A DNA stretch of 64,000 nucleotides from Pseudomonas sp. LS-2 (lineage in GTDB: Bacteria; Pseudomonadota; Gammaproteobacteria; Pseudomonadales; Pseudomonadaceae), in the NCBI RefSeq assembly GCF_003605735.1, contig NZ_QXTJ01000039.1, positions 93,104 to 157,103 on the forward strand, given 5' to 3'. Position numbers and translations under genes: made by a program. The stretch's first letter is position 1; each line of letters starts with the position of its first letter. Shown here one piece after another: positions 18,927-29,384 of this stretch. The notes beneath the pieces are model-generated. The model saw only the letters and a list, made by a program, of their open reading frames with translations. It made no database searches and was not told where the DNA came from.

Positions 18927-20741
18927 ATGCGCCGCCTGCTTTGTCTGATACTGCTGACGCTTGCCCTGCCCGCCTTCAGTGCGAGTCTGCTGGACAATCG
19001 GCCGGCTTCTACGTTGGGCGGATCGACACTGGGCGGCGCAGCCATCGACAACAGCAAGGACTTCCTGCCGGTTCGCCAGGCTTTCCAGCTGAACCTGATC
19101 GACACGTCGCCCGAATCGATCAAGCTGCAGTTTGTCGCCACCGAGGGCTATTACCTGTATCGACATCGCTTCCAGTTCCGTACCGAGCCTGCCGACGTCG
19201 GACTGGGCGCTGCGCAACTGCCCGACGGCGAAAAAAAGCACGACGAATACTTCGGTGATGTCGAGGTGTATCACGGCATTCTCGACGTCAATCTGCCGCG
19301 CAAGTCCGGTGATACACGCCCTTTCACACTGGTGGTCACCTATCAAGGCTGCGCCGACAAAGGCCTGTGCTATCCGCCGGAAACCGAGCGGTTGAGCATT
19401 GGCGGTAGTGGTTCCTCGAGAACCGATGCAGCCGATGCCGCCTTGGGATCAACGGAAAGCAAAACCCCCTTGAGCTGGAAACAACTGGCGCTGTTCTTCC
19501 TCGCAGGCGTCGGACTGACCTTCACCCCCTGCGTACTGCCGATGCTGCCCATTCTTTCCGGCGTGGTGCTGCGCGGGCAGATTGGAGGGCTACGCGGCTT
19601 CTCGCTGTCGCTGGCCTACGTGTTGCCGATGGCCATCTGTTTTGCGGCGCTCGGCGCGCTGATGGGCATGTTCGGCGCCAGTCTCAACTTGCAGGCGCGA
19701 CTGCAGTCGGCTTGGGTGCTCGTGCCGTTTTCGTTGTTCTTCGTGGTGTTCGCCATTGCGATGTTCGGTGCTTTTGAACTGCGCCTGCCGCGAGCACTGA
19801 ATGACCGGCTCGACCGCATTGCCGGCAACACTCAAGGCGGATCTCTGTGGGGCGCGGCGGTACTGGGCGTCGTTTCAAGCCTGCTTGTTTCGCCCTGTGT
19901 TTCCGCGCCATTGGCCGGAGCGCTGCTTTATATAAGCGCCAGCGGGGACGCCATCGGCGGTGCGCTGAAGCTGTTCGCGCTGGGGCTTGGAATGGGCGCT
20001 CCGCTGGTCGTGGTGGCCACGGGCGGCGCCGCCTGGCTGCCGAAAAGCGGGCCGTGGCTGGTCACGGTCAAGAATGCGATTGGCGTATTGCTCCTGGGCT
20101 TGGCGATCGGTCTGCTCAGCCGCGTCATTCCGGGACAAGCCACCCTTGTGCTGATCGGCCTGTTGTGGGCGGGAGTCGCATTGTTCCTCGGCGCACTGGA
20201 GTTCACGCAGAAGACCACGCGCGCTCGGCTCGCCCAACTGCTCGGTCTGTTTCTGTTGGTCTACGCTCTTTCCTGCTGGTATGGCGCATTCAGCGGCCAG
20301 ACAGACCCGTTGCGTCCTTTGGGCCGGACACAAACCACGCAGATGGCCAGTGAAAGCGACGGCAAGCCCACGGAGCAATGGCAGACAGTGACCCAGCCCA
20401 CCGAACTCGATCGCATCCTCGCGCAAGCCAAAGAAACCGCTCAACCGGTGCTCGTCGACTGGTATGCGGACTGGTGCATCAGTTGCAAAGTCATCGAGCA
20501 TGAAGTGTTGCCCGATCCTGAAATTGTCAGCCAACTCAAAGGGTTTCGCCTGATTCGCTTCGACATGACCGACAGCACCCCGCAACAGCGCGCGTTGCTG
20601 GATCGGTACAAATTGTTCGGGCCTCCGGCGTTGCTGTTTTTCGGAAAAGACGGGAACGAGCTGACAAATGCCCGGGTCGTCGGCGAAATCGACGTGGAAG
20701 GCTTCTCCGAGCGCCTTTCTAGAGCAAATGACCAAATTTAG
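18927..20741 (+). CDS. dsbD: Thiol:disulfide interchange protein DsbD (DipZ)
   Basis: 604 residues, with signal peptide MRRLLCLILLTLALPAFS. The N-terminal periplasmic domain has the redox pair in YQGCADKGLCYPPE. The central eight-helix domain carries the cysteines of FTPCVLPMLP and SPCVSAPLAG. The C-terminal thioredoxin domain has WCISC (Cys517-Cys520). Together these pass electrons from cytoplasmic thioredoxin across the inner membrane to DsbC, DsbG and cytochrome c maturation. All three Cys pairs are intact, so it should be functional. It precedes aroQ, as in P. aeruginosa (dipZ-aroQ1). Confidence 0.95.
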   Translation: MRRLLCLILLTLALPAFSASLLDNRPASTLGGSTLGGAAIDNSKDFLPVRQAFQLNLIDTSPESIKLQFVATEGYYLYRHRFQFRTEPADVGLGAAQLPDGEKKHDEYFGDVEVYHGILDVNLPRKSGDTRPFTLVVTYQGCADKGLCYPPETERLSIGGSGSSRTDAADAALGSTESKTPLSWKQLALFFLAGVGLTFTPCVLPMLPILSGVVLRGQIGGLRGFSLSLAYVLPMAICFAALGALMGMFGASLNLQARLQSAWVLVPFSLFFVVFAIAMFGAFELRLPRALNDRLDRIAGNTQGGSLWGAAVLGVVSSLLVSPCVSAPLAGALLYISASGDAIGGALKLFALGLGMGAPLVVVATGGAAWLPKSGPWLVTVKNAIGVLLLGLAIGLLSRVIPGQATLVLIGLLWAGVALFLGALEFTQKTTRARLAQLLGLFLLVYALSCWYGAFSGQTDPLRPLGRTQTTQMASESDGKPTEQWQTVTQPTELDRILAQAKETAQPVLVDWYADWCISCKVIEHEVLPDPEIVSQLKGFRLIRFDMTDSTPQQRALLDRYKLFGPPALLFFGKDGNELTNARVVGEIDVEGFSERLSRANDQI

Positions 20742-20905
20742 CGTCTTAGTCACAAACTTTGCGCGAACATCGGACATCGTGCTGAACATTGTCGATATCT
20801 GGGTCGGTAACTGGACAGTCCATTGCGCTTTCCGGCATAGTCGCTGCGCATTCACCGGTCGCCCCCGATACGGGCGTCGACAACGCACACAACAAGGAAC
20901 ACACG

Positions 20906-21358
20906 ATGGCGACTTTTCTGGTTCTTCACGGACCTAACCTGAACCTGCTGGGCACCCGCGAACCGGGAATCTATGGCTCGATCACGTTGGCCGATATCAA
21001 CCAGGACCTGGAAAAGCGCGCGCGCGAAGCCGGCCACCATCTGATGTACCTGCAAAGCAATGCCGAATACGAGTTGATCGACCGCATCCACGCTGCGCGC
21101 GATGAAGGCGTGGATTTCATCCTGATCAATCCGGCTGCTTTTACTCACACAAGTGTCGCAATACGTGACGCATTGCTGGGAGTGAGCATCCCATTCATCG
21201 AAGTGCACCTGTCGAACGTGCACAAGCGCGAACCTTTCCGCCATCACTCCTACTTTTCAGATGTCGCTGTGGGAGTGATCTGCGGCCTTGGCGCCAGCGG
21301 ATACCGACTGGCCCTGGAGGCTGCCCTGGAACAACTGGCCACCCGTTCGAAGGCGTGA
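20906..21358 (+). CDS. aroQ: 3-dehydroquinate dehydratase, type II
   Basis: 150 residues from the ATG at 20906, preceded by AAGGAA about 8 nt upstream; longer in-frame extensions have no family match. This dodecameric shikimate-pathway enzyme converts 3-dehydroquinate to 3-dehydroshikimate. Its motifs are [16 protein letters not shown] (catalytic Tyr), [31 protein letters not shown] and [20 protein letters not shown] (catalytic His region). It lies 80 bp upstream of accB, and the aroQ-accB-accC order is common in gammaproteobacteria. Confidence 0.96.
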   Translation: MATFLVLHGPNLNLLGTREPGIYGSITLADINQDLEKRAREAGHHLMYLQSNAEYELIDRIHAARDEGVDFILINPAAFTHTSVAIRDALLGVSIPFIEVHLSNVHKREPFRHHSYFSDVAVGVICGLGASGYRLALEAALEQLATRSKA

Positions 21359-21438
21359 GCGGCGCAGTTTCGTACTGAGCCACACAGCCTGAACCGGCTA
21401 CCGAATACCCCTGACCGTCCTTTGGGAGTTGATGATTA

Positions 21439-21897
21439 ATGGATATCCGTAAAGTCAAGAAACTGATCGAATTGCTGGAAGAGTCCGGCATCGACGAACT
21501 GGAAATCCGTGAAGGCGAAGAGTCCGTACGAATCAGCCGTCACAGCAAGACTCCAGCGCAGCAGTACTACGCACCGGCTCCAATGGCCGCGCCGGCCGCA
21601 CCTGCTCCAGCTGCCGCACCCATTGCCGCTGCAGCAGAAGCCCCTTCGGCACCGAAGCTCAATGGCACCGTCGTCAAATCGCCAATGGTCGGTACTTTCT
21701 ACCGCACTCCGGCGCCTGGTTCGCCAGCGTTCGTCGAAGTCGGCAAGACCGTCAAGAAAGGCGACACCATTTGCATCGTTGAAGCGATGAAAATGATGAA
21801 CCACATCGAAGCTGAGGTCAGCGGCGTCATCGAATCCATCCTGGTAGAAAACGGTCAGCCGGTTGAGTACGACCAGCCGCTGTTCACCATCGTTTGA
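21439..21897 (+). CDS. accB: Biotin carboxyl carrier protein of acetyl-CoA carboxylase
   Basis: 152 residues, the usual size. The N-terminal dimerisation helix is followed by an Ala/Pro-rich linker (about 42-70) and a biotinyl domain with EAMKMMN, in which Lys118 is the biotinylation site. The thumb-like PAPGSP segment is present. It carries carboxybiotin between AccC and AccA/AccD in fatty-acid synthesis. It is followed 17 nt later by accC in a tight operon. Confidence 0.97.
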   Translation: MDIRKVKKLIELLEESGIDELEIREGEESVRISRHSKTPAQQYYAPAPMAAPAAPAPAAAPIAAAAEAPSAPKLNGTVVKSPMVGTFYRTPAPGSPAFVEVGKTVKKGDTICIVEAMKMMNHIEAEVSGVIESILVENGQPVEYDQPLFTIV

Positions 21898-21914
21898 ACC
21901 GGGGAGAGCCTGCG

Positions 21915-23264
21915 ATGTTGGAAAAAGTCCTGATCGCCAACCGCGGCGAAATCGCCTTGCGCATCTTGCGTGCCTGTAAAGAACTGGGCATCAAGACCGT
22001 TGCGGTACATTCCACGGCAGACCGTGAGCTGATGCACCTGGGCCTGGCAGACGAAACCGTCTGCATCGGTCCTGCGCCAGCGAACCTGTCGTACCTGAAC
22101 ATCCCGGCCATCATTTCGGCTGCCGAGCTGACCGGCGCCACGGCGATTCACCCAGGCTACGGTTTCCTCGCGGAAAACGCCGACTTCGCCGAACAGGTCG
22201 AGAAATCCGGTTTTGCATTCATCGGCCCGAAAGCTGAAACCATCCGCCTGATGGGCGACAAGGTTTCCGCCAAGGACGCCATGAAGCTGGCCAGCGTGCC
22301 GACGGTTCCGGGTTCTGACGGCCCGCTGCCGGAAGACGAAGAAACCGCGCTGCGCATTGGCCGTGAAGTCGGCTACCCGGTGATCATCAAGGCCGCTGGC
22401 GGCGGCGGTGGTCGCGGCATGCGCGTGGTGCACAAGGAAGAAGACCTGATCGAAGCCGCCAAGCAGACCCGCGCCGAAGCGGCTGCCTGGTTCAGCAACC
22501 CGATGGTCTACCTGGAAAAGTACCTGACCAACCCACGTCACGTGGAAGTCCAGGTCATTTCCGACGGCCAGGGTAATGCCATCCACCTCGGCGACCGCGA
22601 CTGCTCGCTGCAGCGTCGTCACCAGAAGGTTCTGGAAGAAGCACCGGCGCCGTTCATCGATGAAAAAGCCCGTCAAGACGTGTTCGCCGCGTGCGTCAAA
22701 GCCTGCGTGGACATCGGCTACCGTGGCGCAGGCACCTTCGAGTTCCTGTACGAAAACGGCCGTTTCTACTTCATCGAGATGAACACGCGTGTTCAGGTAG
22801 AGCACCCGGTTTCGGAAATGGTCACCGGTATCGACATCGTCAAGGAGATGCTCAGCATCGCCGCTGGCAACAAGCTGTCGTTTACCCAGGACGACGTGAA
22901 GATCCACGGCCACGCGCTGGAATGCCGGATCAACGCCGAAGACCCGAAAACCTTCGTCCCGAGCCCAGGCCTGGTGAAGCACTTCCACGCACCGGGGGGC
23001 AACGGCGTTCGCGTCGATTCCCACCTGTACAGCGGTTACAAGGTTCCGTCGAACTACGACTCACTGATCGGCAAGCTGATCACCTGGGGCGCTACTCGCG
23101 ACGAAGCCATGGCCCGCATGCGCAACGCGCTGGACGAAATCGTGGTCGACGGGATCAAGACCAACATCCCGCTGCACCGTGACCTGACCCGCGATGAAGG
23201 CTTCTGCGAAGGCGGCGTCAACATCCACTACCTGGAACACAAACTGGCCGGTGACAAACACTGA
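21915..23264 (+). CDS. accC: Biotin carboxylase subunit of acetyl-CoA carboxylase
   Basis: 449 residues from the ATG at 21915 (GGGGAGAG upstream). It catalyses ATP-dependent carboxylation of the biotin on AccB. Motifs visible are [17 protein letters not shown], the ATP-grasp glycine loop [11 protein letters not shown] (about residue 160), the [14 protein letters not shown] [12 protein letters not shown] and [14 protein letters not shown]. The length equals that of E. coli AccC. A strong terminator follows 26 nt after the stop, ending the accBC unit. Confidence 0.97.
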   Translation: MLEKVLIANRGEIALRILRACKELGIKTVAVHSTADRELMHLGLADETVCIGPAPANLSYLNIPAIISAAELTGATAIHPGYGFLAENADFAEQVEKSGFAFIGPKAETIRLMGDKVSAKDAMKLASVPTVPGSDGPLPEDEETALRIGREVGYPVIIKAAGGGGGRGMRVVHKEEDLIEAAKQTRAEAAAWFSNPMVYLEKYLTNPRHVEVQVISDGQGNAIHLGDRDCSLQRRHQKVLEEAPAPFIDEKARQDVFAACVKACVDIGYRGAGTFEFLYENGRFYFIEMNTRVQVEHPVSEMVTGIDIVKEMLSIAAGNKLSFTQDDVKIHGHALECRINAEDPKTFVPSPGLVKHFHAPGGNGVRVDSHLYSGYKVPSNYDSLIGKLITWGATRDEAMARMRNALDEIVVDGIKTNIPLHRDLTRDEGFCEGGVNIHYLEHKLAGDKH

Positions 23265-23290
23265 TTCCCCAGTAAGTGCTACAGACCCAC

Positions 23291-23320
23291 AAAGCCGCTT
23301 TCGAGCGGCTTTGTTGTTTT
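23291..23320 (+). terminator. Rho-independent terminator of accBC
   Basis: AAAGCCGCT / AGCGGCTTT forms a 9-bp stem closed by a TTCG tetraloop, followed by TTTGTTGTTTT. Confidence 0.9.
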
Positions 23321-23338
23321 CCGAAGGTTCCACCGATT

Positions 23339-23390
23339 CGCTTCTGCCCGGAGGGCGTGGGAGTTTGGCTTGCCGACGATCGGCTGCACA
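23339..23390. repeat. Dispersed repeat, CGGAGGGCGTGGGAG family
   Basis: CGCTTCTGCCCGGAGGGCGT... continues with GGCTTGCCGACGATC. The same family appears inverted at 60564-60610 and as a facing pair at 63473-63646. Confidence 0.6.
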
Positions 23391-23519
23391 GCAGTCGTGG
23401 AATGAGTTTTCCCGAATGAGCCTGACCCGCCGCTCATAGCGTTTGCGGCCGGTTCCCGGCCAATCGTCAGCAAGCTGGACTTCTACGGCCTGCGGCCAGA
23501 ATCAGACGCAATACCCTCT

Positions 23520-23548
23520 TTGTTGTTTCTCCCCGAACCCCGTAAACT
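23520..23548 (+). promoter_or_regulatory. Possible sigma-70 promoter of prmA
   Basis: TTGTTG (23520-23525) and TAAACT (23543-23548) are separated by 17 bp. Both hexamers match consensus only partly. The start would lie about 50 nt before the prmA ATG. Confidence 0.35.
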
Positions 23549-23606
23549 TGCCCGTCTCTAGCGGTGTCGTGCCGCCTGTCATTTTTTAATTCGAAGGTAA
23601 TCCGCC

Positions 23607-24485
23607 ATGCCTTGGCTGCAAGTCCGTCTCGCCATCAGCCCAGAACAAGCCGAAACCTACGAAGACGCACTTCTTGAAGTCGGCGCCGTATCCGTGACCT
23701 TCATGGATGCTGAAGACCAGCCGATCTTCGAGCCGGAACTGAACACCACGCCCCTGTGGTCACACACCCACCTGCTGGCCCTGTTCGAAGCCGACACCAA
23801 TGCCGATCATGTGCTCGCCCACCTGAAACTGCTGACCGGCGCTGAATTGCCTGAGCACATGCATGAAGTGATCGAAGACCAGGACTGGGAACGCAGCTGG
23901 ATGGATAACTTCCAGCCAATGCGTTTCGGCAAGCGCTTGTGGATCGTGCCAAGCTGGCACGCGGCCCCTGAGCCTGATGCCGTGAACTTGCTGCTCGATC
24001 CGGGTCTGGCGTTCGGCACCGGCACACATCCGACCACCGCGTTGTGCCTGGAGTGGCTGGACGGTCAGGATCTGAGCGACTGCAACGTACTCGATTTCGG
24101 TTGCGGTTCGGGCATCCTCGCCATCGCGGCATTGCTGCTGGGCGCCCGTCACGCAGTCGGCACCGATATCGATGTGCAGGCGCTGGAAGCTTCGCGCGAC
24201 AACGCCGGGCGCAACAACGTGCCGGCAGACAAATTCCCGCTTTACTTGCCAGAAGACCTGCCAAAAGAACCTGCCGATGTATTGGTGGCTAATATTCTGG
24301 CCGGACCTCTGGTTTCGCTGGCACCTCAGTTGGCGAGCCTGGTCAAACCCGGTGGACGCCTCGCCCTGTCCGGCATCCTGGCCGAGCAAGGCGATGAAGT
24401 GGCTGGCGCCTACGCCGATGCATTCGATCTGGACCCGATCGCCAATCGTGATGGCTGGGTGCGGATCACCGGCCGTCGACGCTGA
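23607..24485 (+). CDS. prmA: Ribosomal protein L11 methyltransferase
   Basis: 292 residues, the usual size. The N-terminal substrate domain (WLQVRLAIS...) is joined by a linker to a class I methyltransferase domain with SAM motif [19 protein letters not shown] (about residues 158-176). The ribosomal-protein methylase motif NILAGPL follows. It trimethylates L11 using S-adenosylmethionine. GAAGGTAA lies 7 nt before the ATG. The DUF3426 gene follows 45 bp later. Confidence 0.96.
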   Translation: MPWLQVRLAISPEQAETYEDALLEVGAVSVTFMDAEDQPIFEPELNTTPLWSHTHLLALFEADTNADHVLAHLKLLTGAELPEHMHEVIEDQDWERSWMDNFQPMRFGKRLWIVPSWHAAPEPDAVNLLLDPGLAFGTGTHPTTALCLEWLDGQDLSDCNVLDFGCGSGILAIAALLLGARHAVGTDIDVQALEASRDNAGRNNVPADKFPLYLPEDLPKEPADVLVANILAGPLVSLAPQLASLVKPGGRLALSGILAEQGDEVAGAYADAFDLDPIANRDGWVRITGRRR

Positions 24486-24530
24486 TACCTGCCGCAAACC
24501 TTTAGGCGCTCGCTAATCCCGGATACTCGC

Positions 24531-25898
24531 ATGACCGACAGCTTCGTCACCCAGTGCCCACACTGCCAGACCCGTTTCCGCGTCAGCCACACCCAACTGA
24601 GCGTCGCTCGAGGCATGGTTCGCTGCGGCTCCTGCCTGCAGGTGTTCAATGCTGCGAAACAACTGCTGGAGCAGAGCGCCGGGGCCAAGGCCGCACAATC
24701 CGGGCCTGCGCAGCAAGCAACGCCCGAGCTGATCGAGCCCAGGCCCGAGATCCTTGCGCCGCAGTCTGTTGCGATCACCGAGCCTGCGCCCTTGCCAGTC
24801 AAGCGCGAGGATCGAACCGTCGACCTCAACAGCCTGGACCTCGACGATCTGGACGTAGAACTGGCCCGACTTGAACAGCGGGAAATCCAGCTATCCAAAT
24901 CGTTTGGTCACGCCGGTCATCCCCGCGATCGGGATGAAGTCGAATCTTTCAGCGCACGTCGTGACGAGCCGGAAATCGCGACCGAACAATGGGATAAAGG
25001 TCTGAGTCATGACGATGTCAGTCGGCTGCCGGAGTTGCGCGCCGAAGTCATCGACGAACACGATCCGCACGAGGCGCTTGACGAGCCGTCTGTCGGCGAC
25101 GAGCTCGACCCGCACGACCACCATCGGACCGAGCCTTCGGTTTCGCTGGCAACAGACGACTTCGACGATGAATCGCCCAAGGCCCACCGCCTGCACGCCG
25201 ACGCCGATCCTGACGAACAACACGCCGACGAACGCTTCTCGGCGCTGGATGGCGATGACGATGATCGCCACCACGACAGTCACGATGAAGCCGTGAAGGA
25301 CGAACAGCCGCAACCGAACGGCAAGCGCGGTCGCAACGAACCGGCCTTGCGCGATGAAGCCCTGCTGGACCTGATGGACGATCCGCTGCAGCTCGCCTGG
25401 CAAAAACCCAAGCCGCGCTGGGGGCGGCGGATGTTGTGGTTGATTCTGGCCGTGATCGCACTGGGCGCGCTGATCGGCCAGTATCTCTGGTACCACTTCG
25501 ATGAACTTGCACGGCAGGACCAGTATCGGCCGTACTTTCAGGAGCTGTGCCCGCAATTAGGCTGCAAGGTGCCCTCCAGGGTCGACATCAAATTGCTCAA
25601 GAGCAGCAATCTGGTGGTGCGCAGTCATCCCGAGTTTCAGGGCGCCCTGATCGTCGATGCCATCATCTATAACCGTGCTTCGTTCTCACAGCCATTTCCC
25701 CTCCTGGAACTGCGATTCGCCGACGCCAATGGTCAGTTGATTGCCAGTCGTCGGTTCAAGCCCGGCGAGTACCTCAGCGGGGAACTCGCCGGTAAGGACG
25801 AAATGCCGCCACAGACGCCTATTCACATCGCGCTGGACATTCTGGATCCTGGTCCGAAGGCGGTGAATTACAGTTTGAGTTTCCGTTCGCCGGAGTAA
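24531..25898 (+). CDS. Zinc-ribbon/DUF3426 membrane protein with long acidic, His-rich linker
   Basis: 455 residues. Residues 5-38 form an MJ0042-type zinc ribbon (CPHCQTRF...CGSCLQVF). A long low-complexity linker (about 60-290) follows, rich in Asp, Glu and His, for example HDPHEALDEP, DPHDHHRTEP and DDDDRHHDSHDE. One membrane helix (MLWLILAVIALGALIGQYLW, about 302-321) leads to a DUF3426 domain outside the cytoplasm. The family is conserved between prmA and dusB in pseudomonads but has no proven role. The extended His/Asp linker could bind divalent metal; that is inference. It may form a unit with prmA. Confidence 0.85.
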   Translation: MTDSFVTQCPHCQTRFRVSHTQLSVARGMVRCGSCLQVFNAAKQLLEQSAGAKAAQSGPAQQATPELIEPRPEILAPQSVAITEPAPLPVKREDRTVDLNSLDLDDLDVELARLEQREIQLSKSFGHAGHPRDRDEVESFSARRDEPEIATEQWDKGLSHDDVSRLPELRAEVIDEHDPHEALDEPSVGDELDPHDHHRTEPSVSLATDDFDDESPKAHRLHADADPDEQHADERFSALDGDDDDRHHDSHDEAVKDEQPQPNGKRGRNEPALRDEALLDLMDDPLQLAWQKPKPRWGRRMLWLILAVIALGALIGQYLWYHFDELARQDQYRPYFQELCPQLGCKVPSRVDIKLLKSSNLVVRSHPEFQGALIVDAIIYNRASFSQPFPLLELRFADANGQLIASRRFKPGEYLSGELAGKDEMPPQTPIHIALDILDPGPKAVNYSLSFRSPE

Positions 25899-26055
25899 AC
25901 TCCAAGGCGGGCAGTCCTGGAACCAGCCGCCTTGCACCGCACGACGTCGCAGCGCGCAACGGGCGAAAAACCGACGACAGTTTTATGACAGCGCGTACTC
26001 GAACCTAACCGTTCGCGATAAGAACGTAACTGTTCAGATTTTATCCAATTCAGCC

Positions 26056-26084
26056 TTTATCCGGTCATCGAGAGCGGGTATCAT
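26056..26084 (+). promoter_or_regulatory. Probable dusB-fis promoter
   Basis: TTTATC (26056-26061) and TATCAT (26079-26084) have a 17-bp spacer. The -10 matches consensus at 5 of 6 positions, the -35 at 3. A leader of about 100 nt precedes dusB, and upstream DNA (25980-26050) is AT-rich. In E. coli the equivalent promoter is strongly growth-rate regulated and repressed by Fis. Confidence 0.5.
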
Positions 26085-26193
26085 GCCCACCCTTTTTCAT
26101 ACTCTGGGTCCCGTCTGAAGAGCCGCTGCGCCGTTTTCGGTAGCACTTTTCGGACCAGACCTCGTGATTCGGCCCCACAACAGGTCACCCCCT

Positions 26194-27207
26194 ATGTCGG
26201 CGGTACGCATCGGCCCATATACATTGCAGAACGGCTTGATCCTCGCCCCCATGGCGGGCGTCACCGACCAGCCCTTCCGGCAGCTTTGTCGCCAACTCGG
26301 CGCAGGCCTGGTGGTTTCGGAAATGGTCACCAGTGACATGAGCCTGTGGAACAGCCGTAAATCGCGGTTGCGCATGATTCACGAAGGCGATCCCGAGCCT
26401 CGCTCGGTGCAGATCGCCGGTGGTGACCCGCAGATGCTTGCGGACGCAGCACGCGCCAACGTCGAACTTGGCGCACAGATCATCGATATCAACATGGGCT
26501 GTCCGGCAAAGAAGGTCTGCAACAAGGCCGCTGGCTCTGCGCTGTTGAGAGATGAACAGTTGGTGACCCAAATCCTGCACGCGGTGGTTGCGGCGGTCGA
26601 TGTGCCGGTCACCCTCAAGATTCGTACCGGCTGGGACCGGGAGAGCAAGAACGGCCTGACAGTCGCCAGAATCGCCGAGCAAGCGGGTATTCAGGCATTG
26701 GCGGTACATGGCCGGACCCGCGCGGATCTCTACACCGGCGAAGCCGAGTACGACACGATCGCTGCCATCAAGCAGGCGGTGTCGATTCCGGTCTTCGCCA
26801 ATGGCGACATCGATTCACCGGAAAAAGCCCGGCACGTGTTGAACGCGACCGGTGCCGATGGACTGTTGATTGGCCGGGCCGCTCAAGGGCGCCCATGGAT
26901 TTTTCGCGAGATAGAACACTACCTGCGCACCGGGGAAAAACTCCCTGCGCTCGCGCTGGCTGAAGTGGAACGCATTCTGCTAGAGCATCTGGCCGCGCTT
27001 CACACGTTCTATGGCGACGTGATGGGCGTGCGGATTGCCCGAAAACACGTCGGCTGGTATCTCGCAACCTTGCCGGGCGCCAAGGAGTTTCGCGCCCTTT
27101 TCAATCGTTTGGAAGATACGGAAGCACAGTGCGCCAACGTTCGGGAGTTCTTTGCCGAACGCGATAAAAGCCCGGAAGCAGGGAACGAACAAGAGGTGGC
27201 CGCATGA
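26194..27207 (+). CDS. dusB: tRNA-dihydrouridine synthase B
   Basis: 337 residues from the ATG at 26194; an in-frame ATG 30 nt upstream adds an unlikely extension. It is an FMN-dependent TIM-barrel enzyme that reduces uridine to dihydrouridine in the tRNA D-loop. Visible motifs are the N-terminal [18 protein letters not shown], the catalytic Cys in [35 protein letters not shown] and [15 protein letters not shown] (FMN phosphate). It overlaps fis by 4 nt (ATGA), the conserved dusB-fis operon. Confidence 0.97.
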   Translation: MSAVRIGPYTLQNGLILAPMAGVTDQPFRQLCRQLGAGLVVSEMVTSDMSLWNSRKSRLRMIHEGDPEPRSVQIAGGDPQMLADAARANVELGAQIIDINMGCPAKKVCNKAAGSALLRDEQLVTQILHAVVAAVDVPVTLKIRTGWDRESKNGLTVARIAEQAGIQALAVHGRTRADLYTGEAEYDTIAAIKQAVSIPVFANGDIDSPEKARHVLNATGADGLLIGRAAQGRPWIFREIEHYLRTGEKLPALALAEVERILLEHLAALHTFYGDVMGVRIARKHVGWYLATLPGAKEFRALFNRLEDTEAQCANVREFFAERDKSPEAGNEQEVAA

Positions 27208-27524
27208 CGATGATGACAGAGACTTTAGTGAGTGGAACAACACCCGTGAGCGACAACGTCAATTTGAAACAGCACCTCAACACGCCGAGCGAAGAGGGTC
27301 AGACCCTGCGCGGAAGCGTAGAAAAGGCGCTGCACAATTATTTCGCCCACCTGGAAGGTGCTGCAGTCACTGATGTCTACAACCTGGTGCTCTCGGAGGT
27401 CGAAGCTCCGTTGCTCGAATGCGTGATGAACTACGTCAAGGGCAACCAGACCAAGGCTTCCGAGCTGCTGGGATTGAACCGTGGCACCCTGCGCAAGAAA
27501 CTCAAGCAGTACGACCTGCTGTAA
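27204..27524 (+). CDS. fis: DNA-binding protein Fis
   Basis: 106 residues. The variable N-terminal arm is followed by the dimerisation helices ([18 protein letters not shown]) and a C-terminal helix-turn-helix ([23 protein letters not shown]), which is nearly the family consensus. It is a nucleoid-associated protein that bends DNA and activates rRNA and other growth promoters. It is translated with dusB through a 4-nt overlap. Its terminator follows 16 nt after the stop. Confidence 0.96.
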   Translation: MTMMTETLVSGTTPVSDNVNLKQHLNTPSEEGQTLRGSVEKALHNYFAHLEGAAVTDVYNLVLSEVEAPLLECVMNYVKGNQTKASELLGLNRGTLRKKLKQYDLL

Positions 27525-27540
27525 GCATCCCCAAACAAAG

Positions 27541-27570
27541 CGACCTCAGTTACCTGCGGTCGTTTTTTTT
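27541..27570 (+). terminator. Rho-independent terminator after fis
   Basis: CGACC / GGTCG with an inner CAG / CTG pairing forms an imperfect hairpin followed by eight T. It separates dusB-fis from purH. Confidence 0.75.
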
Positions 27571-27595
27571 GCTGAACCTTTTGATGGAAGTTGAG

Positions 27596-29203
27596 ATGAC
27601 CGACCAGACTACCCGCCTGCCGATCCGCCGCGCCTTGATCAGCGTTTCCGACAAGACCGGGATCCTTGAATTCGCCCGTGAACTCGAAGCGCTGGGCGTC
27701 GAGATTCTCTCCACCGGCGGTACGTTCAAGCTGCTCAAGGACAACGGCGTCGCAGCGGTAGAAGTCGCGGATTACACCGGCTTCGCAGAAATGATGGACG
27801 GCCGGGTCAAGACCCTGCACCCGAAAATCCACGGCGGTATCCTGGGCCGTCGCGGCACCGACGACGCGATCATGGCCGAGCACGGCATCAAGCCGATCGA
27901 CCTGGTTGCGGTCAACCTCTACCCGTTCGAAGCGACCGTTTCCAAACCAGGCTGCGACCTGCCGACCGCCATCGAAAACATCGATATCGGTGGCCCGACC
28001 ATGGTTCGTTCGGCTGCCAAGAACCACAAGGACGTGGCCATCGTGGTCAACGCCAGCGACTACAGCCAGGTGCTGGAAAGCCTCAAGGCCGGCGGCCTGA
28101 CGTACGCACAGCGTTTCGACCTGATGCTCAAGGCCTTCGAACACACCGCGGCCTACGACGGCATGATCGCCAACTATCTGGGCAGCGTTGACCAGAGTGC
28201 CGAAACCCTGAGCACTGAAGGTCGCAGCGAATTCCCGCGCACCTTCAACACCCAGTTCGTCAAAGCCCAGGAAATGCGCTACGGCGAAAACCCGCACCAG
28301 AGTGCGGCGTTCTACGTCGAGACCAAACCGGCCGAAGTCGGCATCGCCACCGCCACCCAGCTGCAAGGCAAAGAACTCTCCTACAACAACGTGGCCGACA
28401 CCGACGCCGCGCTGGAATGTGTGAAGAGCTTCGTCAAGCCAGCCTGCGTCATCGTCAAACACGCCAACCCGTGCGGCGTCGCCGTCAGTCCGGACGCCGA
28501 AGGCGGCATCCGTCAGGCCTACGAACTGGCCTACGCTACTGACAGCGAGTCGGCATTCGGCGGCATCATCGCCTTTAACCGTGAACTGGACGCCGAGACC
28601 GCCAAGGCCATCGTCGAGCGTCAGTTCGTGGAAGTGATCATCGCTCCAAGCGTCAGTGCCGAAGCGCAGGCCATCGTCGCCAGCAAAGCCAACGTGCGAC
28701 TGCTGACCAGCGGCCAGTGGGCTGCCGAGCGCGCACCGGCGTGGGACTACAAACGTGTCAACGGCGGTCTGCTGGTGCAGAGCCGCGACATCGGCATGAT
28801 CACTGCCGACGACCTGAAAGTCGTGACCAAGCGTGCTCCGAGCGAACAGGAAATCAACGACCTGATCTTCGCCTGGAAAGTCGCCAAGTACGTTAAATCC
28901 AACGCCATCGTCTACGCCAAAAACCGCCAGACCATCGGTGTCGGCGCCGGCCAGATGAGCCGCGTTAACTCGGCGCGCATCGCCGCCATCAAGGCCGAGC
29001 ATGCTGGCCTGCAGGTCGCCGGCTCGGTGATGGCATCGGATGCGTTCTTCCCGTTCCGCGACGGTCTGGACAACGCTGCCAAGGTCGGTATCACCGCGGT
29101 GATTCAGCCAGGCGGTTCGATGCGTGATGCTGAAGTTATTGCAGCCGCCGATGAGGCTGGTATTGCGATGGTGTTCACCGGAATGCGCCACTTCCGTCAT
29201 TGA
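27596..29203 (+). CDS. purH: Bifunctional AICAR formyltransferase / IMP cyclohydrolase
   Basis: 535 residues from the ATG at 27596 (GGAAG upstream). It carries out the last two steps of IMP synthesis. The N-terminal cyclohydrolase (MGS-like) domain has [17 protein letters not shown] and [13 protein letters not shown] [14 protein letters not shown]. The C-terminal transformylase shows [23 protein letters not shown] and [10 protein letters not shown]. The 60-residue upstream extension of the open frame overlaps fis and is not used. purD follows 181 bp later, beyond a REP-like element. Confidence 0.97.
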   Translation: MTDQTTRLPIRRALISVSDKTGILEFARELEALGVEILSTGGTFKLLKDNGVAAVEVADYTGFAEMMDGRVKTLHPKIHGGILGRRGTDDAIMAEHGIKPIDLVAVNLYPFEATVSKPGCDLPTAIENIDIGGPTMVRSAAKNHKDVAIVVNASDYSQVLESLKAGGLTYAQRFDLMLKAFEHTAAYDGMIANYLGSVDQSAETLSTEGRSEFPRTFNTQFVKAQEMRYGENPHQSAAFYVETKPAEVGIATATQLQGKELSYNNVADTDAALECVKSFVKPACVIVKHANPCGVAVSPDAEGGIRQAYELAYATDSESAFGGIIAFNRELDAETAKAIVERQFVEVIIAPSVSAEAQAIVASKANVRLLTSGQWAAERAPAWDYKRVNGGLLVQSRDIGMITADDLKVVTKRAPSEQEINDLIFAWKVAKYVKSNAIVYAKNRQTIGVGAGQMSRVNSARIAAIKAEHAGLQVAGSVMASDAFFPFRDGLDNAAKVGITAVIQPGGSMRDAEVIAAADEAGIAMVFTGMRHFRH

Positions 29204-29230
29204 TTCATCGGTGGGCTGACTCAGTCAGCC

Positions 29231-29304
29231 CTTGTAGCAGTCCGGCTTGCCGACGGTTGCGATCTCACTGACGCCACCGCCGGCAAGCCGGACTGCTACA
29301 GACA
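29231..29304. repeat. REP-like palindromic element between purH and purD
   Basis: TTGTAGCAGTCCGGCTTGCC faces CCGGCAAGCCGGACTGCTAC across about 35 bp, giving a near-perfect long hairpin. Same family as 527-595 and 59096-59168. Confidence 0.8.
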
Positions 29305-29384
29305 CAACGCAGCATCATGGATGCAGCGGCATGGCGCTCAGCGCCAGCGACACTCACAGAATTAGCGTCATCGAGGTTTTTGAA

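Larger units (their letters stand above)
23265..23606. other. 342-bp intergenic region between accC and prmA
   Basis: It contains the accC terminator (23291-23320), one copy of the CCGGAGGGCGTGGGAG repeat (23339-23390) and a possible prmA promoter (23520-23548). A GGCCTGCGGCCAGAATC stretch near 23490 also recurs in inverted form near 10050 and 60435. No gene is seen. Confidence 0.6.

Noticed and set aside
27431..29200. 589-residue minus-strand frame over purH
   Set aside because: Antisense shadow of a well supported enzyme gene.
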